Shown: positions 43,485 through 56,208, numbered from the stretch's first letter. The stretch is 64,000 nt of DNA from Lacrimispora amygdalina (GCF_900205965.1 NZ_OAOF01000009.1:62001-126000), one strand, 5' to 3'. Numbers and translations: made by a program. The notes: generated from the letters alone by a model not told the origin.

Positions 43485-44614
43485 TGAATGCAGTGACGGA
43501 ACTGGAGAAGGCTTACAATGCCTGTATGCAGGATGAAGAATTTCTGGCAGAGCTAAAGACACTGCATGAAACCTACACAGGAAGACCTTCTCTGCTTTAC
43601 TACGCTAAGAAAATGACAGAGGATCTGGGCGGTGCAAAGATTTATTTAAAACGGGAGGATTTAAACCACACCGGATCTCACAAAATCAACAATGCCCTTG
43701 GCCAGGTTCTCCTGGCAAAGAAAATGGGAAAAACCCGTGTCATCGCAGAAACCGGTGCAGGACAGCACGGAGTTGCTACTGCAACTGCTGCAGCCTTAAT
43801 GGGGATGGAATGTGAAATCTACATGGGAAAAGAAGATACGGACCGCCAGGCTTTAAATGTATTCCGCATGGAGCTTCTGGGCGCTAAGGTTCACCCGGTT
43901 ACCAGCGGAACACAGACCTTAAAAGATGCGGTAAATGAGACACTTCGGGAATGGACCAACCGGGTGGAGGACACCCACTACGTTCTGGGTTCTGTCATGG
44001 GGCCTCACCCTTTTCCCACCATTGTGCGGGATTTTCAGAGCATTATTGGTAAAGAAGTAAGAGAACAGATCTTAAAAGCAGAAGGAAAACTTCCCGATAT
44101 GCTGATCGCCTGTGTGGGCGGAGGCAGCAATGCCATGGGCCTGTTTTATGATTTTATTGGAGACAGCTCTGTAAAGCTGGTGGGCTGTGAAGCTGCCGGA
44201 CACGGCATTGATACAGATAAAAATGCTGCCACCATCTCTACCGGAACCGTAGGAATCTTCCATGGCATGAAATCCTACTTCTGCCAGGATGAATACGGAC
44301 AGATCGCTCCGGTTTACTCCATCTCAGCAGGACTTGACTATCCGGGAATCGGACCGGAGCACGCTGCACTGTTTGATACAAAAAGGGCAGATTATGTTCC
44401 TGTTACAGACGATGAGGCAGTGGATGCATTTGAATATTTGTCCCGCAAGGAAGGAATCATCCCTGCTATTGAAAGTGCCCATGCGGTAGCTTATGCCAGA
44501 AAGGCCGCACCTTCCATGGGGAAAGACCAGGTTATTGTCATCAACTTATCCGGCCGCGGAGACAAGGATGTGGCCGCAATTGCACGTTACAAGGGGGTAG
44601 AAATATATGAGTAG
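43430..44614 (+). CDS. trpB: Tryptophan synthase beta chain
   Basis: A 394-residue PLP enzyme joining indole and serine to tryptophan. The PLP lysine is in [14 protein letters not shown], the phosphate loop is [12 protein letters not shown], and the catalytic-domain motif [13 protein letters not shown] is present. It belongs to the common TrpB1 type that works with TrpA. Start ATG at 43430 has AAGGAG upstream inside trpF; the family start [15 protein letters not shown] confirms it. Overlaps trpA by 8 nt. Confidence 0.97.
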   Translation: MSKGRFGQHGGQFIPETLMNAVTELEKAYNACMQDEEFLAELKTLHETYTGRPSLLYYAKKMTEDLGGAKIYLKREDLNHTGSHKINNALGQVLLAKKMGKTRVIAETGAGQHGVATATAAALMGMECEIYMGKEDTDRQALNVFRMELLGAKVHPVTSGTQTLKDAVNETLREWTNRVEDTHYVLGSVMGPHPFPTIVRDFQSIIGKEVREQILKAEGKLPDMLIACVGGGSNAMGLFYDFIGDSSVKLVGCEAAGHGIDTDKNAATISTGTVGIFHGMKSYFCQDEYGQIAPVYSISAGLDYPGIGPEHAALFDTKRADYVPVTDDEAVDAFEYLSRKEGIIPAIESAHAVAYARKAAPSMGKDQVIVINLSGRGDKDVAAIARYKGVEIYE

Positions 44615-45380
44615 AATCAGCGAAGCATTTGCAAAAGGAAAAGCATTTATCCCGTTTATTACAGCCGGTGACCCGGACCTTGCAATTACAGAGCAGCTGG
44701 TTCCTGCCATGGCTAAGGCAGGTGCTGATATCATAGAGCTTGGAATTCCTTTTTCTGATCCGGTTGCAGAGGGAATCGTAATCCAGGAGGCAGACCAGCG
44801 TGCCCTTGCCGCCGGCACTACCGCAGATAAAATCTTTGAAACAGTCACCCGGATTCGGCAAAAAACAAATGTACCTTTGGCATTTATGACTTACATTAAT
44901 CCTATATTTGTATATGGAAGCGAGCGTTTTATTAAAAATGCGGCTGAATGCGGGATTGATGCTCTTATCGTTCCAGATATGCCGTTTGAGGAAAAGGATG
45001 AACTTCATCCCATCTGCCAAAAGTACGGAATTGATTTAATCTCCCTGATCGCTCCCACTTCTAAGGAACGTATTACAGCCATCGCTTCAGAAGCAGAGGG
45101 ATTTGTTTACTGCGTTTCTTCCATGGGCGTAACAGGTGTGAGAAAGGAAATCACCTCAGACATAAAAGATATGGTTTCTCTTGTAAAGGATTCCAAAGAT
45201 ATTCCCTGCGCCATCGGCTTTGGTATATCCACGCCGGAACAGGCGAAGGAGTTAAGTAAATATGCAGATGGTATTATCGTGGGAAGCGCCATAGTTAAGC
45301 TGGCTGCCATGCATGGAAAAGACTGTGTGGAACCAATCTGCAGCTACATAAGAGAGATGAAGGCTGCAATCACTGGGTGA
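44607..45380 (+). CDS. trpA: Tryptophan synthase alpha chain
   Basis: A 257-residue TIM-barrel subunit that cleaves indole-3-glycerol phosphate and passes indole to TrpB. Signatures are [31 protein letters not shown] (catalytic Glu and Asp), [24 protein letters not shown] and [12 protein letters not shown]. Last gene of trpEGDCFBA. No terminator is seen behind it; the next promoter starts 9 nt after its stop. Confidence 0.96.
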   Translation: MSRISEAFAKGKAFIPFITAGDPDLAITEQLVPAMAKAGADIIELGIPFSDPVAEGIVIQEADQRALAAGTTADKIFETVTRIRQKTNVPLAFMTYINPIFVYGSERFIKNAAECGIDALIVPDMPFEEKDELHPICQKYGIDLISLIAPTSKERITAIASEAEGFVYCVSSMGVTGVRKEITSDIKDMVSLVKDSKDIPCAIGFGISTPEQAKELSKYADGIIVGSAIVKLAAMHGKDCVEPICSYIREMKAAITG

Positions 45381-45388
45381 ATTTTCAC

Positions 45389-45417
45389 TTGACATCCATT
45401 TGCACCGGTGCTACACT
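45389..45417 (+). promoter_or_regulatory. Promoter of thiC-thiW
   Basis: TTGACA (45389-45394) and TACACT (45412-45417) have a 17-nt spacer, a strong sigma-A match. It starts 9 nt after the trpA stop and directly precedes the TPP riboswitch. Confidence 0.8.
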
Positions 45418-45423
45418 AGTGCC

Positions 45424-45509
45424 ACAAGAGGGAGCTCGTATGCGGGCTGAGAGGAAGTTATCAACTTCGACCTTTATAACCTGATTTGGGTAATGCCAAC
45501 GTAGGGATT
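45424..45509 (+). promoter_or_regulatory. TPP riboswitch (THI element)
   Basis: The conserved blocks GGGAGCTC, GGGCTGAGAGG, ACCTGATTTGGGTAATGCC and AACGTAGGGA appear in order with normal spacing. TPP binding should fold the element and let the downstream terminator (45534-45566) form, shutting off thiC and thiW. Confidence 0.95.
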
Positions 45510-45533
45510 TATACAAGACGGATGTATTTATCT

Positions 45534-45566
45534 GGGCCTGTACCTGTTGGTATGGGCTCTTTTTTT
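45534..45566 (+). terminator. TPP-riboswitch terminator
   Basis: GGGCCTGTACC (45534-45544) pairs over 11 bp, including G-U pairs, with GGTATGGGCTC (45549-45559), followed by seven T. It lies between the riboswitch and thiC, so control is at transcription. Confidence 0.82.
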
Positions 45567-45611
45567 GTCCTGAGCCGTAAATCCCTTCAAATAATGAAGG
45601 AGGACTACAAA

Positions 45612-46919
45612 ATGAACTACACCACACAGATGGATGCTGCAAGAAAAGGTATTCTGACGCGGGAAATGGAAATTACAGCTGAAAAAGAAGGAATCAAACC
45701 GGAGGAGCTTATAAAGCTGGTTGCCAAAGGCAAGGCAGTCATTCCTGCCAACAAACATCATACCTGTTTAGAGCCAAATGCCATTGGTTCCATGCTGAAA
45801 ACAAAAATCAATGTAAATCTTGGAACTTCCAGAGATTTAAATGACATGGATCTGGAACTGAAAAAAGTAGAGGATGCCGTTTCACTGGGTGCTGAATCCA
45901 TTATGGATTTAAGTTCCTTTGGAGACACAAGAAAATTCAGGAAAAGGCTGACAGGTGAATGTCCTGCCATGATAGGCACGGTTCCCATTTACGATGCCGT
46001 TGTTTATTATCATAAACCGCTTAAGGAAATAACTTCCGAGGAATGGATTCAGATTGTGGAAATGCATGCCCTTGACGGAGTGGATTTCATGACCATTCAC
46101 GTAGGCATCAACAAACAGACGGCACACCGTTTTAAGGAGGCAAAACGCCTGACTAATATTGTATCCAGAGGCGGTTCCATCATCTTTGCATGGATGGAGA
46201 TGACGGGAAATGAAAATCCCTTCTATGAGCATTTTGACCGTATTCTGGACATCTGCCGGGAGCACGATGTGACCTTAAGCCTTGGAGATGCCTGCCGTCC
46301 GGGCTGTATTGCTGATGCCTCTGATATCTCCCAGATTGAAGAACTGGTTACTCTTGGGGAACTGACCCGCAGGGCCTGGGAAAAGGATGTACAGGTAATT
46401 ATTGAAGGACCAGGTCATATGCCTCTTGACCAGATCGCTGCCAATATGAAAATCCAGCAGACAATCTGCAAAGGTGCTCCGTTTTACGTACTGGGGCCTC
46501 TCGTAACCGACATTGCTCCTGGATATGATCACATTACAGCAGCCATCGGAGGGGCTATAGCCGCTGCCGCCGGAGCTTCCTTCCTCTGCTACGTAACGCC
46601 AGCAGAACATTTAAGACTTCCCGATGCCGATGATGTGAAGGAAGGCATTATTTCCGCCCGGATTGCCGCTCACGCTGCTGATCTGGCAAAAGGCATTAAG
46701 GGTGCAAAGGAATGGGATTACCAGATGAGTGATGCAAGAAAACGGCTGGACTGGGAAGCAATGTTTGCTCTTTCCATTGATCCGGAAAAAGCCAGAAGAT
46801 ACCGAGAATCTTCCAAACCGGAAAAGGAAGATACCTGTTCCATGTGCGGTAATTTCTGTGCCATGAAAAATATGAACCGGATTTTAGACGGGGAAATTGT
46901 CAACATCTATGATGAATGA
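45612..46919 (+). CDS. thiC: Phosphomethylpyrimidine synthase
   Basis: A 435-residue radical SAM enzyme that turns AIR into HMP-phosphate, the pyrimidine half of thiamin. The C-terminal Fe-S motif is CSMCGNFC. Other family parts are [48 protein letters not shown] and [12 protein letters not shown] chose ATG at 45612, following AAGGAGG; the frame is open further upstream but there covers the riboswitch terminator. thiW follows after 25 nt. Confidence 0.96.
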   Translation: MNYTTQMDAARKGILTREMEITAEKEGIKPEELIKLVAKGKAVIPANKHHTCLEPNAIGSMLKTKINVNLGTSRDLNDMDLELKKVEDAVSLGAESIMDLSSFGDTRKFRKRLTGECPAMIGTVPIYDAVVYYHKPLKEITSEEWIQIVEMHALDGVDFMTIHVGINKQTAHRFKEAKRLTNIVSRGGSIIFAWMEMTGNENPFYEHFDRILDICREHDVTLSLGDACRPGCIADASDISQIEELVTLGELTRRAWEKDVQVIIEGPGHMPLDQIAANMKIQQTICKGAPFYVLGPLVTDIAPGYDHITAAIGGAIAAAAGASFLCYVTPAEHLRLPDADDVKEGIISARIAAHAADLAKGIKGAKEWDYQMSDARKRLDWEAMFALSIDPEKARRYRESSKPEKEDTCSMCGNFCAMKNMNRILDGEIVNIYDE

Positions 46920-46944
46920 TATTGAATCTAGAGGAGAAAAAATC

Positions 46945-47496
46945 ATGAATTCAAAGACAAATTTAGAAAAGGCATCGACCGCTCATACTCCTACAGTAGT
47001 CTACATTAAAAAGCTGACTATTGGTGGAATGCTGGTGGCACTCACCGTTTCACTTTCCGGCTTCTCCATTCCCATCGGAGCTTCCAAATGCTTTCCGATT
47101 CAGCACCTGGTAAATGTCCTGGCAGGAGTATTCTTAGGTCCTCTTTACGGCGTTGCCATGGCTTTTGTCTCCTCTCTCATCAGAAACTTGTCCGGTACCG
47201 GAACGCTTCTTGCGTTCCCCGGAAGTATGGTGGGAGCATACTTAAGTGGGCTTCTGTTTCAAAAGACTGGTAAGCTTCTCTGGGCTTATGCGGGGGAAAT
47301 TACCGGAACCGGGATAATCGGCGCTCTTCTCAGCTATCCGGTTGCAGTGCTGATACTTGGAAAGGATGCTGCTGTTTTCTTCTTTGTAGTTCCTTTTCTG
47401 ATGAGCACCTTATGCGGAACACTGTTTGCCGTCTTTTTACTAGAAACTTTCCGCAGGCTGGGTCTGCTTTCCTATATCCGTCAGCTGATTAACTGA
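46945..47496 (+). CDS. thiW: ThiW-like thiamin-precursor transporter S component
   Basis: A 183-residue membrane protein with about five hydrophobic segments, of the ECF-type substrate-capture kind. Family parts are LTIGGMLVALTVSLSGFSIPIGASKCFPIQHLVNVLAG and FPGSMVGAYLSG. ThiW is predicted to take up the thiazole precursor and would use a shared ECF energising module encoded elsewhere. Start at 46945 follows GAGGAG. It shares the riboswitch with thiC, so pyrimidine synthesis and thiazole uptake are co-regulated. Confidence 0.88.
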   Translation: MNSKTNLEKASTAHTPTVVYIKKLTIGGMLVALTVSLSGFSIPIGASKCFPIQHLVNVLAGVFLGPLYGVAMAFVSSLIRNLSGTGTLLAFPGSMVGAYLSGLLFQKTGKLLWAYAGEITGTGIIGALLSYPVAVLILGKDAAVFFFVVPFLMSTLCGTLFAVFLLETFRRLGLLSYIRQLIN

Positions 47497-47787
47497 TTGT
47501 TTATCGTTGACAAAACGTGTCTCCTGCAATAAGATTAAAAGGTGATAATAATAAGAGGTGAAGAAAATCCGGTGTATCAGATGTTATAAATTCACTGACA
47601 TGGGTATAGCTGGAAAAGAGTAAAAAATCAATGGAACAGACGAAAATTGTAAGCTGAATTGTCAGCCTTATTTTTGTGCCTGCTTTTTGATTTTATTTAC
47701 TCTCAGTCTTTTCTTTATCGATTTAAGAACAGCCGCGGAGTAATGTCTGCGGCTATTATTTTACCAATTTATAAGGAGGCGCTCACT
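47497..47787 (+). other. Intergenic region between thiW and the methyltransferase
   Basis: About 290 nt. No gene with a ribosome site, no clear terminator for thiW and no convincing RNA element was found. Pieces such as AAAATCCGGTG recall riboswitch parts but the rest does not fit. AAGGAGG at the right end serves the next gene. Confidence 0.5.
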
Positions 47788-48618
47788 ATGCTGTATGAAA
47801 TCAATGATTTGTTAAAACTTCCTGAATTATATCAGGAAACCAGTATTCCTTTCTGGAATGATAATTACATTTCCAAACAAATGCTGAAAGCCCATCTTGA
47901 TCCGGAATTTAACGGTGCTACCCGAAAGATGGATTTTATTCAAAAATCAGCGGAATGGATTGCCAGAACTGTTCCGCCCCAAAACTATCCCCTGCTGCTG
48001 GATTTAGGTTGCGGTCCCGGAATCTATGGGGAATTCTTTGCAAAATCCGGATTTTTGGTAACCGGGGTGGACTTTTCCTCACGTTCGATTGATTATTCCA
48101 AAAAATCAGCTGTTGAAAAAAAGTTAAACATCGATTATTTCTGCCAGAACTATCTTTCCCTTGAATTGAACTCTACGTTTGATTTTGCAGTAATGATTTA
48201 CTGTGATTATGGTGCTCTTTCTCCTGAGAAAAGAAAAATTGTTTTAAAAAAGGTTTATGATCACTTAAAACCGGGAGGCAAATTTTTGTTTGATGTTTTT
48301 TCCTTAAATGAATATGACAGCTTCCAGGAAAAACAAATATGGGATATTCATGAAAGCAACGGTTTCTGGAGGGAGGATGAATATTCTGAATTAAAGAGAT
48401 GCTGCAAGTATCCTGAACATGTAACACTGGAGCAATACGTTATTATTTCAAAAACAGAAGCTTCTGTTTACTATCTCTGGAATACCTGTTATACAGAAGA
48501 GGCTCTGATAAAAGAGGTGGAAGCATCCGGCTTTAAAGTCTGCGGAACATATGCAGATGTATCCGGCTCTCCATGGAAAAAGGAAAGCCCCACAATAGCA
48601 GTGATTTTAGAGAAATAG
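47788..48618 (+). CDS. Class I SAM-dependent methyltransferase
   Basis: A 276-residue methyltransferase. Motif I is LLLDLGCGPGIYGEFFA, followed by VTGVDFSSRSIDYS and FAVMIYCDYGALSPEK; HLKPGGKFLFDVFS is the usual late motif. The target is unknown; the fold resembles small-molecule methyltransferases. ATG at 47788 is chosen for AAGGAGG upstream, although the frame is open to 47659. Not related in function to thiW as far as can be seen. Confidence 0.85.
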   Translation: MLYEINDLLKLPELYQETSIPFWNDNYISKQMLKAHLDPEFNGATRKMDFIQKSAEWIARTVPPQNYPLLLDLGCGPGIYGEFFAKSGFLVTGVDFSSRSIDYSKKSAVEKKLNIDYFCQNYLSLELNSTFDFAVMIYCDYGALSPEKRKIVLKKVYDHLKPGGKFLFDVFSLNEYDSFQEKQIWDIHESNGFWREDEYSELKRCCKYPEHVTLEQYVIISKTEASVYYLWNTCYTEEALIKEVEASGFKVCGTYADVSGSPWKKESPTIAVILEK

Positions 48619-48621
48619 TTT

Positions 48622-48647
48622 GAGGGGAGGTGCTAATGCATCTCCCC
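48622..48647. terminator. Hairpin between convergent methyltransferase and lacZ
   Basis: GGGGAG with TGC pairs with GCA and CTCCCC around TAAT. It lies between the two convergent stops (48618 and 48675). It lacks a T run on either side, so it may be a weak terminator only. Confidence 0.4.
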
Positions 48648-48674
48648 TGTCCTCTATAGTTGGGTATATCGTAT

Positions 48675-52096
<3,422 letters not shown>

Positions 52097-52747
52097 TTAT
52101 TTTCTACACAAGCAATGTAGTACGACTCCATCTTCTGTCTTATGTATTTTTCCACGTTCGCAAAGCACCACAGAAAATCCAGCATTTTCAACGTAACTTA
52201 AAAGCTCTTGGGGTAAAAATGCTTCCCAATAAATTTCAGTATAGGCATATGGATAAAACTTTCTGCCGCTTAGATATTGCTTATGGTGTTCCATTAAATA
52301 ATCATAATCATGACTGGAAAAACTTAGTAAGCCATCTTTTTTAAGAACGCGCTTACACTCATTTAGGAAGTTACTCTTATACGTATCCCCATACAATAAG
52401 CCAAATGTTTGCGCCCATATAATGATTACTTCAAATGAAGCATCATCAAATGGTAATGTATACCCATCATATACCAAGAAATCAATATCATAACAGGTTT
52501 TTAAGGATAATTTTGCAACTTGTTTTATAACTTCTTCTGAAATGTCAATGCCTATAATAGAAAATCCCAAATCGAAAAGCGCAAATGCCTCTCTCCCCAT
52601 TCCACATCCAATATCAAGAATTTTTGCTTCTTTCGGAAAAAAGTCAGCGACTGCCCGTTCCCATTTTTTAAGTTCTCCTTTGTTCCAATAGACCATTTCA
52701 TCTACATTTTTCTTATCCTCATACCACTTGTGCACGATATCACTCAT
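52097..52747 (-). CDS. Class I SAM-dependent methyltransferase
   Basis: A 216-residue methyltransferase. Motif I is AKILDIGCGMGREAFALF, then IIGIDISEEVIKQ and LPFDDASFEVIIIW; VLKKDGLLSFSSHDYDYL follows. The target is unknown. It is more AT-rich than lacZ next to it, and is not closely similar to the methyltransferases at 13.6 and 47.8 kb outside the shared motifs. A terminator follows. Confidence 0.82.
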   Translation of the reverse strand: MSDIVHKWYEDKKNVDEMVYWNKGELKKWERAVADFFPKEAKILDIGCGMGREAFALFDLGFSIIGIDISEEVIKQVAKLSLKTCYDIDFLVYDGYTLPFDDASFEVIIIWAQTFGLLYGDTYKSNFLNECKRVLKKDGLLSFSSHDYDYLMEHHKQYLSGRKFYPYAYTEIYWEAFLPQELLSYVENAGFSVVLCERGKIHKTEDGVVLHCLCRK

Positions 52748-52992
52748 GACATATTTACCTCACTTATTACCAATAATTTTCTTACTTTATATTATATTAC
52801 TGGAAAAGCTACTAACTATCAATATTAAGTTTTCAAAGTACTGTAATCCATCAAATTCTAATTTTGTAAAAAAACTTAATACTCGACCTTCTATTATTTT
52901 CAAACAATGTGCTGTATAAAATATTTAAAAAAATGACTTACTGACCAATACTATCTTACTGCAAAACACATATACTATAACGGAGGTTTAAA
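52748..52992. other. AT-rich region before the small peptide gene
   Basis: About 245 nt of very AT-rich DNA. TATACT at 52971-52976 could be a -10 box for the peptide gene at 52993, but no good -35 box is found at normal spacing. No other gene is supported. Confidence 0.4.
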
Positions 52993-53079
52993 ATGTTTAG
53001 CTTGCTCGATATAGTCGTAGATATAATTGGCTTTTTTGTTGATCTCTGGATAATGCTTGTCCCTACAAAGAAAAAATAA
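52993..53079 (+). CDS. Small hydrophobic peptide, 28 residues
   Basis: ATG at 52993 follows CGGAGG by 6 nt and opens a 28-codon frame ending TAA at 53079. The product is one hydrophobic helix (SLLDIVVDIIGFFVDLWIML) with a C-terminal VPTKKK tail, so it should sit in the membrane. The regular spacing of acidic residues and the basic tail resemble small membrane peptides, including some type I toxins. I cannot assign a family. It has a strong ribosome site for its size, and lies apart from its neighbours. Confidence 0.5.
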   Translation: MFSLLDIVVDIIGFFVDLWIMLVPTKKK

Positions 53080-53203
53080 ATATTATTATGTCAGTCTCAT
53101 CTGTTCACCTGGTTATATGTATTCAGGATTTTCTGAATAATTGCAATATAAACACTTCTATTATATAATAAAATCGTAAATATTTAATTAAGGGGGATAA
53201 TGT

Positions 53204-53896
53204 ATGAAAAAACCGAAAATCTTAATAATGGTAACCTGCTTTTCTTTAATCTTCTCCATTCAATCTTTTGCCGGGTGGGTTCAGCAAGAAAGCGGACAAT
53301 GGAAGTATGACCAAAACGGAACATTAGTAACTAACCAATGGGTTGAAGATCAAGGAAGCTGGTATTATTTAAATGAGAATGGAGAAATGCTCGCAAATAC
53401 CACTCAAAGAATTGATGGTGAGATTTACACTTTTGACGTTTCTGGTAAGTGGATAGATCCTAACGCTTCAGCAGAAATAACTTATAGAACTTATACAAAT
53501 AAAGAAATGGGTTATTCTCTCCAAATTCCGTCTAATGTGGCTACAACTGCTTTTGATGGAAATTCAGAGACTTTTGAAGTAAACTATAATAATATGGCAA
53601 TCCAATTCATTAATGATATGTGCCCTGCATATCTGGACCCTAAAATATATGCAGATACCTTTGCAGCTGGTTTTATTAGTGGCTTTAAGGGAAAAATGTC
53701 CTACATTGACAAAATCAATACACAGCTTGGTGATTTTTCCGTATCTAAATCTAGTTATCTTTACAGTGATAGTATTAACATAGATCTTTACACTTGTATA
53801 CGAGGTTATAAAATATTTTATATTAGTATCATGAGCATTCCAGACACTAATTCGAAAGCTTTTGATATTATAAATACATTAAAAGAATTACCATAA
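53204..53896 (+). CDS. Secreted protein with choline-binding-type cell-wall repeats
   Basis: A 230-residue exported protein. Residues 1-23 are a signal peptide ending in SFAG. Residues 24-85 hold cell-wall binding repeats of the aromatic-glycine kind (GWVQQESGQWKYDQNG, WVEDQGSWYYLNENGEM, RIDGEIYTFDVSGKW). Residues 90-230 are a domain I do not recognise, starting YTNKEMGYSLQIPSNV, which resembles small lipoprotein-like sensor domains. It is likely held at the wall by the repeats. RBS AAGGGGG lies upstream. It converges with the next repeat protein over a shared terminator. Confidence 0.78.
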   Translation: MKKPKILIMVTCFSLIFSIQSFAGWVQQESGQWKYDQNGTLVTNQWVEDQGSWYYLNENGEMLANTTQRIDGEIYTFDVSGKWIDPNASAEITYRTYTNKEMGYSLQIPSNVATTAFDGNSETFEVNYNNMAIQFINDMCPAYLDPKIYADTFAAGFISGFKGKMSYIDKINTQLGDFSVSKSSYLYSDSINIDLYTCIRGYKIFYISIMSIPDTNSKAFDIINTLKELP

Positions 53897-53899
53897 ATA

Positions 53900-53930
53900 T
53901 AGCCGCCCACCTATTATGGTGGGCTTTATT
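53900..53930. terminator. Bidirectional terminator between two wall-repeat protein genes
   Basis: GCCCACC (53905-53911) pairs with GGTGGGC (53918-53924), with TTTATT after it on the plus strand. It sits between convergent stops at 53896 and 53945. Confidence 0.65.
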
Positions 53931-53944
53931 AATTTCTCTTTTCT

Positions 53945-54430
53945 TTAATTTTTCATAATTCCATATGCATTAAAATTATAAGTCACCCCATCTATCCGGC
54001 GTTCTGCTGTTACCATAACGCCTGAATCATCAGTATAGTACCATTTGTCTCCTATTTGAATCCAACCAATTTTCATATATCCTTTTTCATCAAAAAAATA
54101 ACGTTTTCCGTTAATTCTAACCCAGCCATTCGTATAATAACTTCCATCTTCCAACTGATACCATTTTCCAGTATCATTACTCATCCAGCTTCCCGGCTTT
54201 GCTTTTGTATAAGTATCTTCATAATAACTTTCCGTATTCTCATCATATTCTATAGATGGCAAATTATCTAAATATTTCTGTTCTGCCTGATCTGCATTAA
54301 TATCTTGTACATCTTCTTCTGTCAATGGTCCAATATGGGTTTCTGGATTATAACGATTTGCAAATGATGTAATGGTAAAACCAGTTGATAATATCGTTGT
54401 AATATAAAATATTTTTCTTATTTGATTCAT
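53945..54430 (-). CDS. Secreted protein with cell-wall binding repeats
   Basis: A 161-residue exported protein. Residues 1-24 are a signal peptide ending in SFAN. Residues 25-75 are a polar, acidic linker (EEDVQDINADQAEQ). Residues 78-161 contain three to four choline-binding-type repeats: GSWMSNDTGKWYQLEDGSYY, GWVRINGKRYFFDEKGYM and GWIQIGDKWYYTDDSG. No catalytic domain is present, so it is probably a wall-attached structural or adaptor protein. It ends with RRIDGVTYNFNAYG, close to the end of the repeat part of the neighbour, which suggests a common origin. Confidence 0.78.
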   Translation of the reverse strand: MNQIRKIFYITTILSTGFTITSFANRYNPETHIGPLTEEDVQDINADQAEQKYLDNLPSIEYDENTESYYEDTYTKAKPGSWMSNDTGKWYQLEDGSYYTNGWVRINGKRYFFDEKGYMKIGWIQIGDKWYYTDDSGVMVTAERRIDGVTYNFNAYGIMKN

Positions 54431-54642
54431 ACTATCCCCTCCATTTTTAACATAAAATATTTATTAAATCATAAACATCATACCATTATTTCTGATAAAA
54501 TAATAGCCCCCTCTTATGACAAGTACTTTTGCCAAGTCTTTATTTTTTATTTCTTGTAAAATATTACTTATCAGTTATAATAATAAATGACAGCCCATGG
54601 CTGTTAATAAAATATTACCATTATAGAGGGGAATTATTGATT

Positions 54643-55287
54643 ATGAAAAAATCAAAACTACTGACTACCGCAATCCTAATCTTATCATTGATTTTATCCA
54701 CTGGTTGCAGCAAACATACTGATAAAGTATCTGCCACATCTGAAACAACCAGTATTGCAGATTCAAATAATACTGTAAGTGCAGAAACTAATAATGATTT
54801 AGAGGCTGTGGGAAAGGTAGATGTAGAAAAAGGCCTATTTAATGTTGAGCTGACCATTCCGGCTAATTTTGTCGGTGAGCAAACGCAAGAAGAACTAAAT
54901 AAAATGTGTGAAGAAAAAGGGTATAATTCCATAACGTTAAACGATGATGGGAGTGCTACATATGTATTGACCAAACAGCAGCACAAAGAGATGATGGAGG
55001 AATTAAAAAATACCATCAACTCATCCATGTCAGAAATGGTGGATTCTGAGGATTACCCTAATTATACGAACGTTACAGCCAACGAAGACTTTACTGAATT
55101 CGAAATAACCACAAAATCTTCCGAATTAGCGATGGCAGAAACTTTCTCTGTATTAGCTTTTTATATGTATGGCGGTATGTATAATGTTTTTAACGGAACA
55201 GATATTGACAATATTACTGTGAAATTTATAAATGCTGATACTGGTGAAGTAATTTCAACTACTAATTCTAAAGATATGGAAAAATAA
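54643..55287 (+). CDS. Predicted lipoprotein of unknown function
   Basis: A 214-residue protein with a lipobox: the signal region LLTTAILILSLILSTGC places the lipid-bearing Cys near residue 22. A Ser/Thr/Asn-rich linker follows (to about residue 55), then a domain with FNVELTIPANFVGEQTQEE that I do not recognise. A second helix-rich part is seen at KQQHKEMMEELKNTIN. It should be anchored to the outer face of the membrane. ATG at 54643 has AGAGGGG upstream. It lies with two secreted proteins, so this is a small surface cluster. Confidence 0.72.
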   Translation: MKKSKLLTTAILILSLILSTGCSKHTDKVSATSETTSIADSNNTVSAETNNDLEAVGKVDVEKGLFNVELTIPANFVGEQTQEELNKMCEEKGYNSITLNDDGSATYVLTKQQHKEMMEELKNTINSSMSEMVDSEDYPNYTNVTANEDFTEFEITTKSSELAMAETFSVLAFYMYGGMYNVFNGTDIDNITVKFINADTGEVISTTNSKDMEK

Positions 55288-55339
55288 TTTATTTCATGAT
55301 GTGACAGATAGTATCAGCAGCTGAAAGGAGGATCCCTCC

Positions 55340-56185
55340 ATGTACACAAACACAGGTTATATGGATTTAAAAGAAGATGAACTGGAAAATAATAAAATCC
55401 CCTTAAGAGTCAACAGCTGCGGCGTCTACCGTCTGGTTTCTCTCCCAGTTATGTCAACATTTCGCCCTCAGGGCCGTTCAGACTATCAGCTTCTTTATAT
55501 TGCGGCAGGAAAAGCTTTTTTCACCATAGACGGTGCCCCCACTGAAGTTTCAGAGGGCAGCATGATTTTATATCCCCCCCATACCCCCCAGCAGTATTCC
55601 TATTATATCAATGATAAACCGGAAGTTTACTGGGTCCACTTCACCGGCAGTGAAGCAGACTCCCTTTCCAAAGAAGCCGGCTTTATTGCGAGCCGGATCT
55701 TGTATACCGGAATATCTTCAAGATACCAGGAATTGTTTCTCTCAATAATCCGTGAGATACAGCTTACCCGCCCTTCCTTCGGGGAATTGTCAGCCCTCTA
55801 TCTAAAGCAGCTGTTTCTACTTCTGAAGCGGATCAGAGAAGAAGGCGGGGTTAAAAGAACAGAGCTCCAGAAACAAATGGAAAAAACAGTCCGGTATTTT
55901 CATGAGAATCTGGCAAAAAATATTGAAATCGAGGCGTATGCAAAAGAGCACCACATGAGCACCTGCTGGTTTATCCGAAGCTTCAAGGAATATGCCGGAA
56001 TGCCTCCCGGAAAATATTTAACTGAAATACGTATCAAAAAAGCCAAGGAACTTTTAGAAAGTACAGATTACAGCATCGGTGAAATAGGCGGAATTATTGG
56101 ATATGAAAATCCCCTCTATTTCAGCCGTATATTTAAAAAAACAGCCGGAGTCTCTCCGGCTGAATACAGAAAAGCGGCAAGGTAA
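55340..56185 (+). CDS. AraC-family transcriptional regulator
   Basis: A 281-residue regulator. The N-terminal cupin-like sensor (about residues 10-150) includes YQLLYIAAGKAFFTIDG and MILYPPHTPQQYSYY. The C-terminal double helix-turn-helix (about 185-281) includes NIEIEAYAKEHHMSTCWFIRSFKEYAG and SIGEIGGIIGYENPLYFSRIFKKTAGVSPAEYR. This type usually controls sugar use genes. Its target is unknown; no sugar operon is next to it. The ribosome site GGAGG is followed directly by ATC and CCTCC, able to pair with it, just before ATG. Confidence 0.87.
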   Translation: MYTNTGYMDLKEDELENNKIPLRVNSCGVYRLVSLPVMSTFRPQGRSDYQLLYIAAGKAFFTIDGAPTEVSEGSMILYPPHTPQQYSYYINDKPEVYWVHFTGSEADSLSKEAGFIASRILYTGISSRYQELFLSIIREIQLTRPSFGELSALYLKQLFLLLKRIREEGGVKRTELQKQMEKTVRYFHENLAKNIEIEAYAKEHHMSTCWFIRSFKEYAGMPPGKYLTEIRIKKAKELLESTDYSIGEIGGIIGYENPLYFSRIFKKTAGVSPAEYRKAAR

Positions 56186-56205
56186 GAACATTACCCTGCC
56201 GCCTT
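56174..56205. terminator. Bidirectional terminator between convergent araC-type genes
   Basis: GCGGCAAGGTAA (56174-56185) pairs with TTACCCTGCCGC (56191-56202) with one mismatch and a 5-nt loop. The left arm includes the last codons and stop of the upstream gene. CTTTCTTT follows on the plus strand. Confidence 0.75.
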
Positions 56206-56208
56206 TCT

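Noticed and set aside
47540..47660. Possible riboswitch with AAAATCCGGTG
   Set aside because: Only one block recalls a cobalamin element; the remaining core blocks are missing.
53120..53150. Hairpin TATTCAG / CTGAATA after the small peptide gene
   Set aside because: Seven-pair AT-rich stem without a T run; not enough for a terminator or RNA gene.
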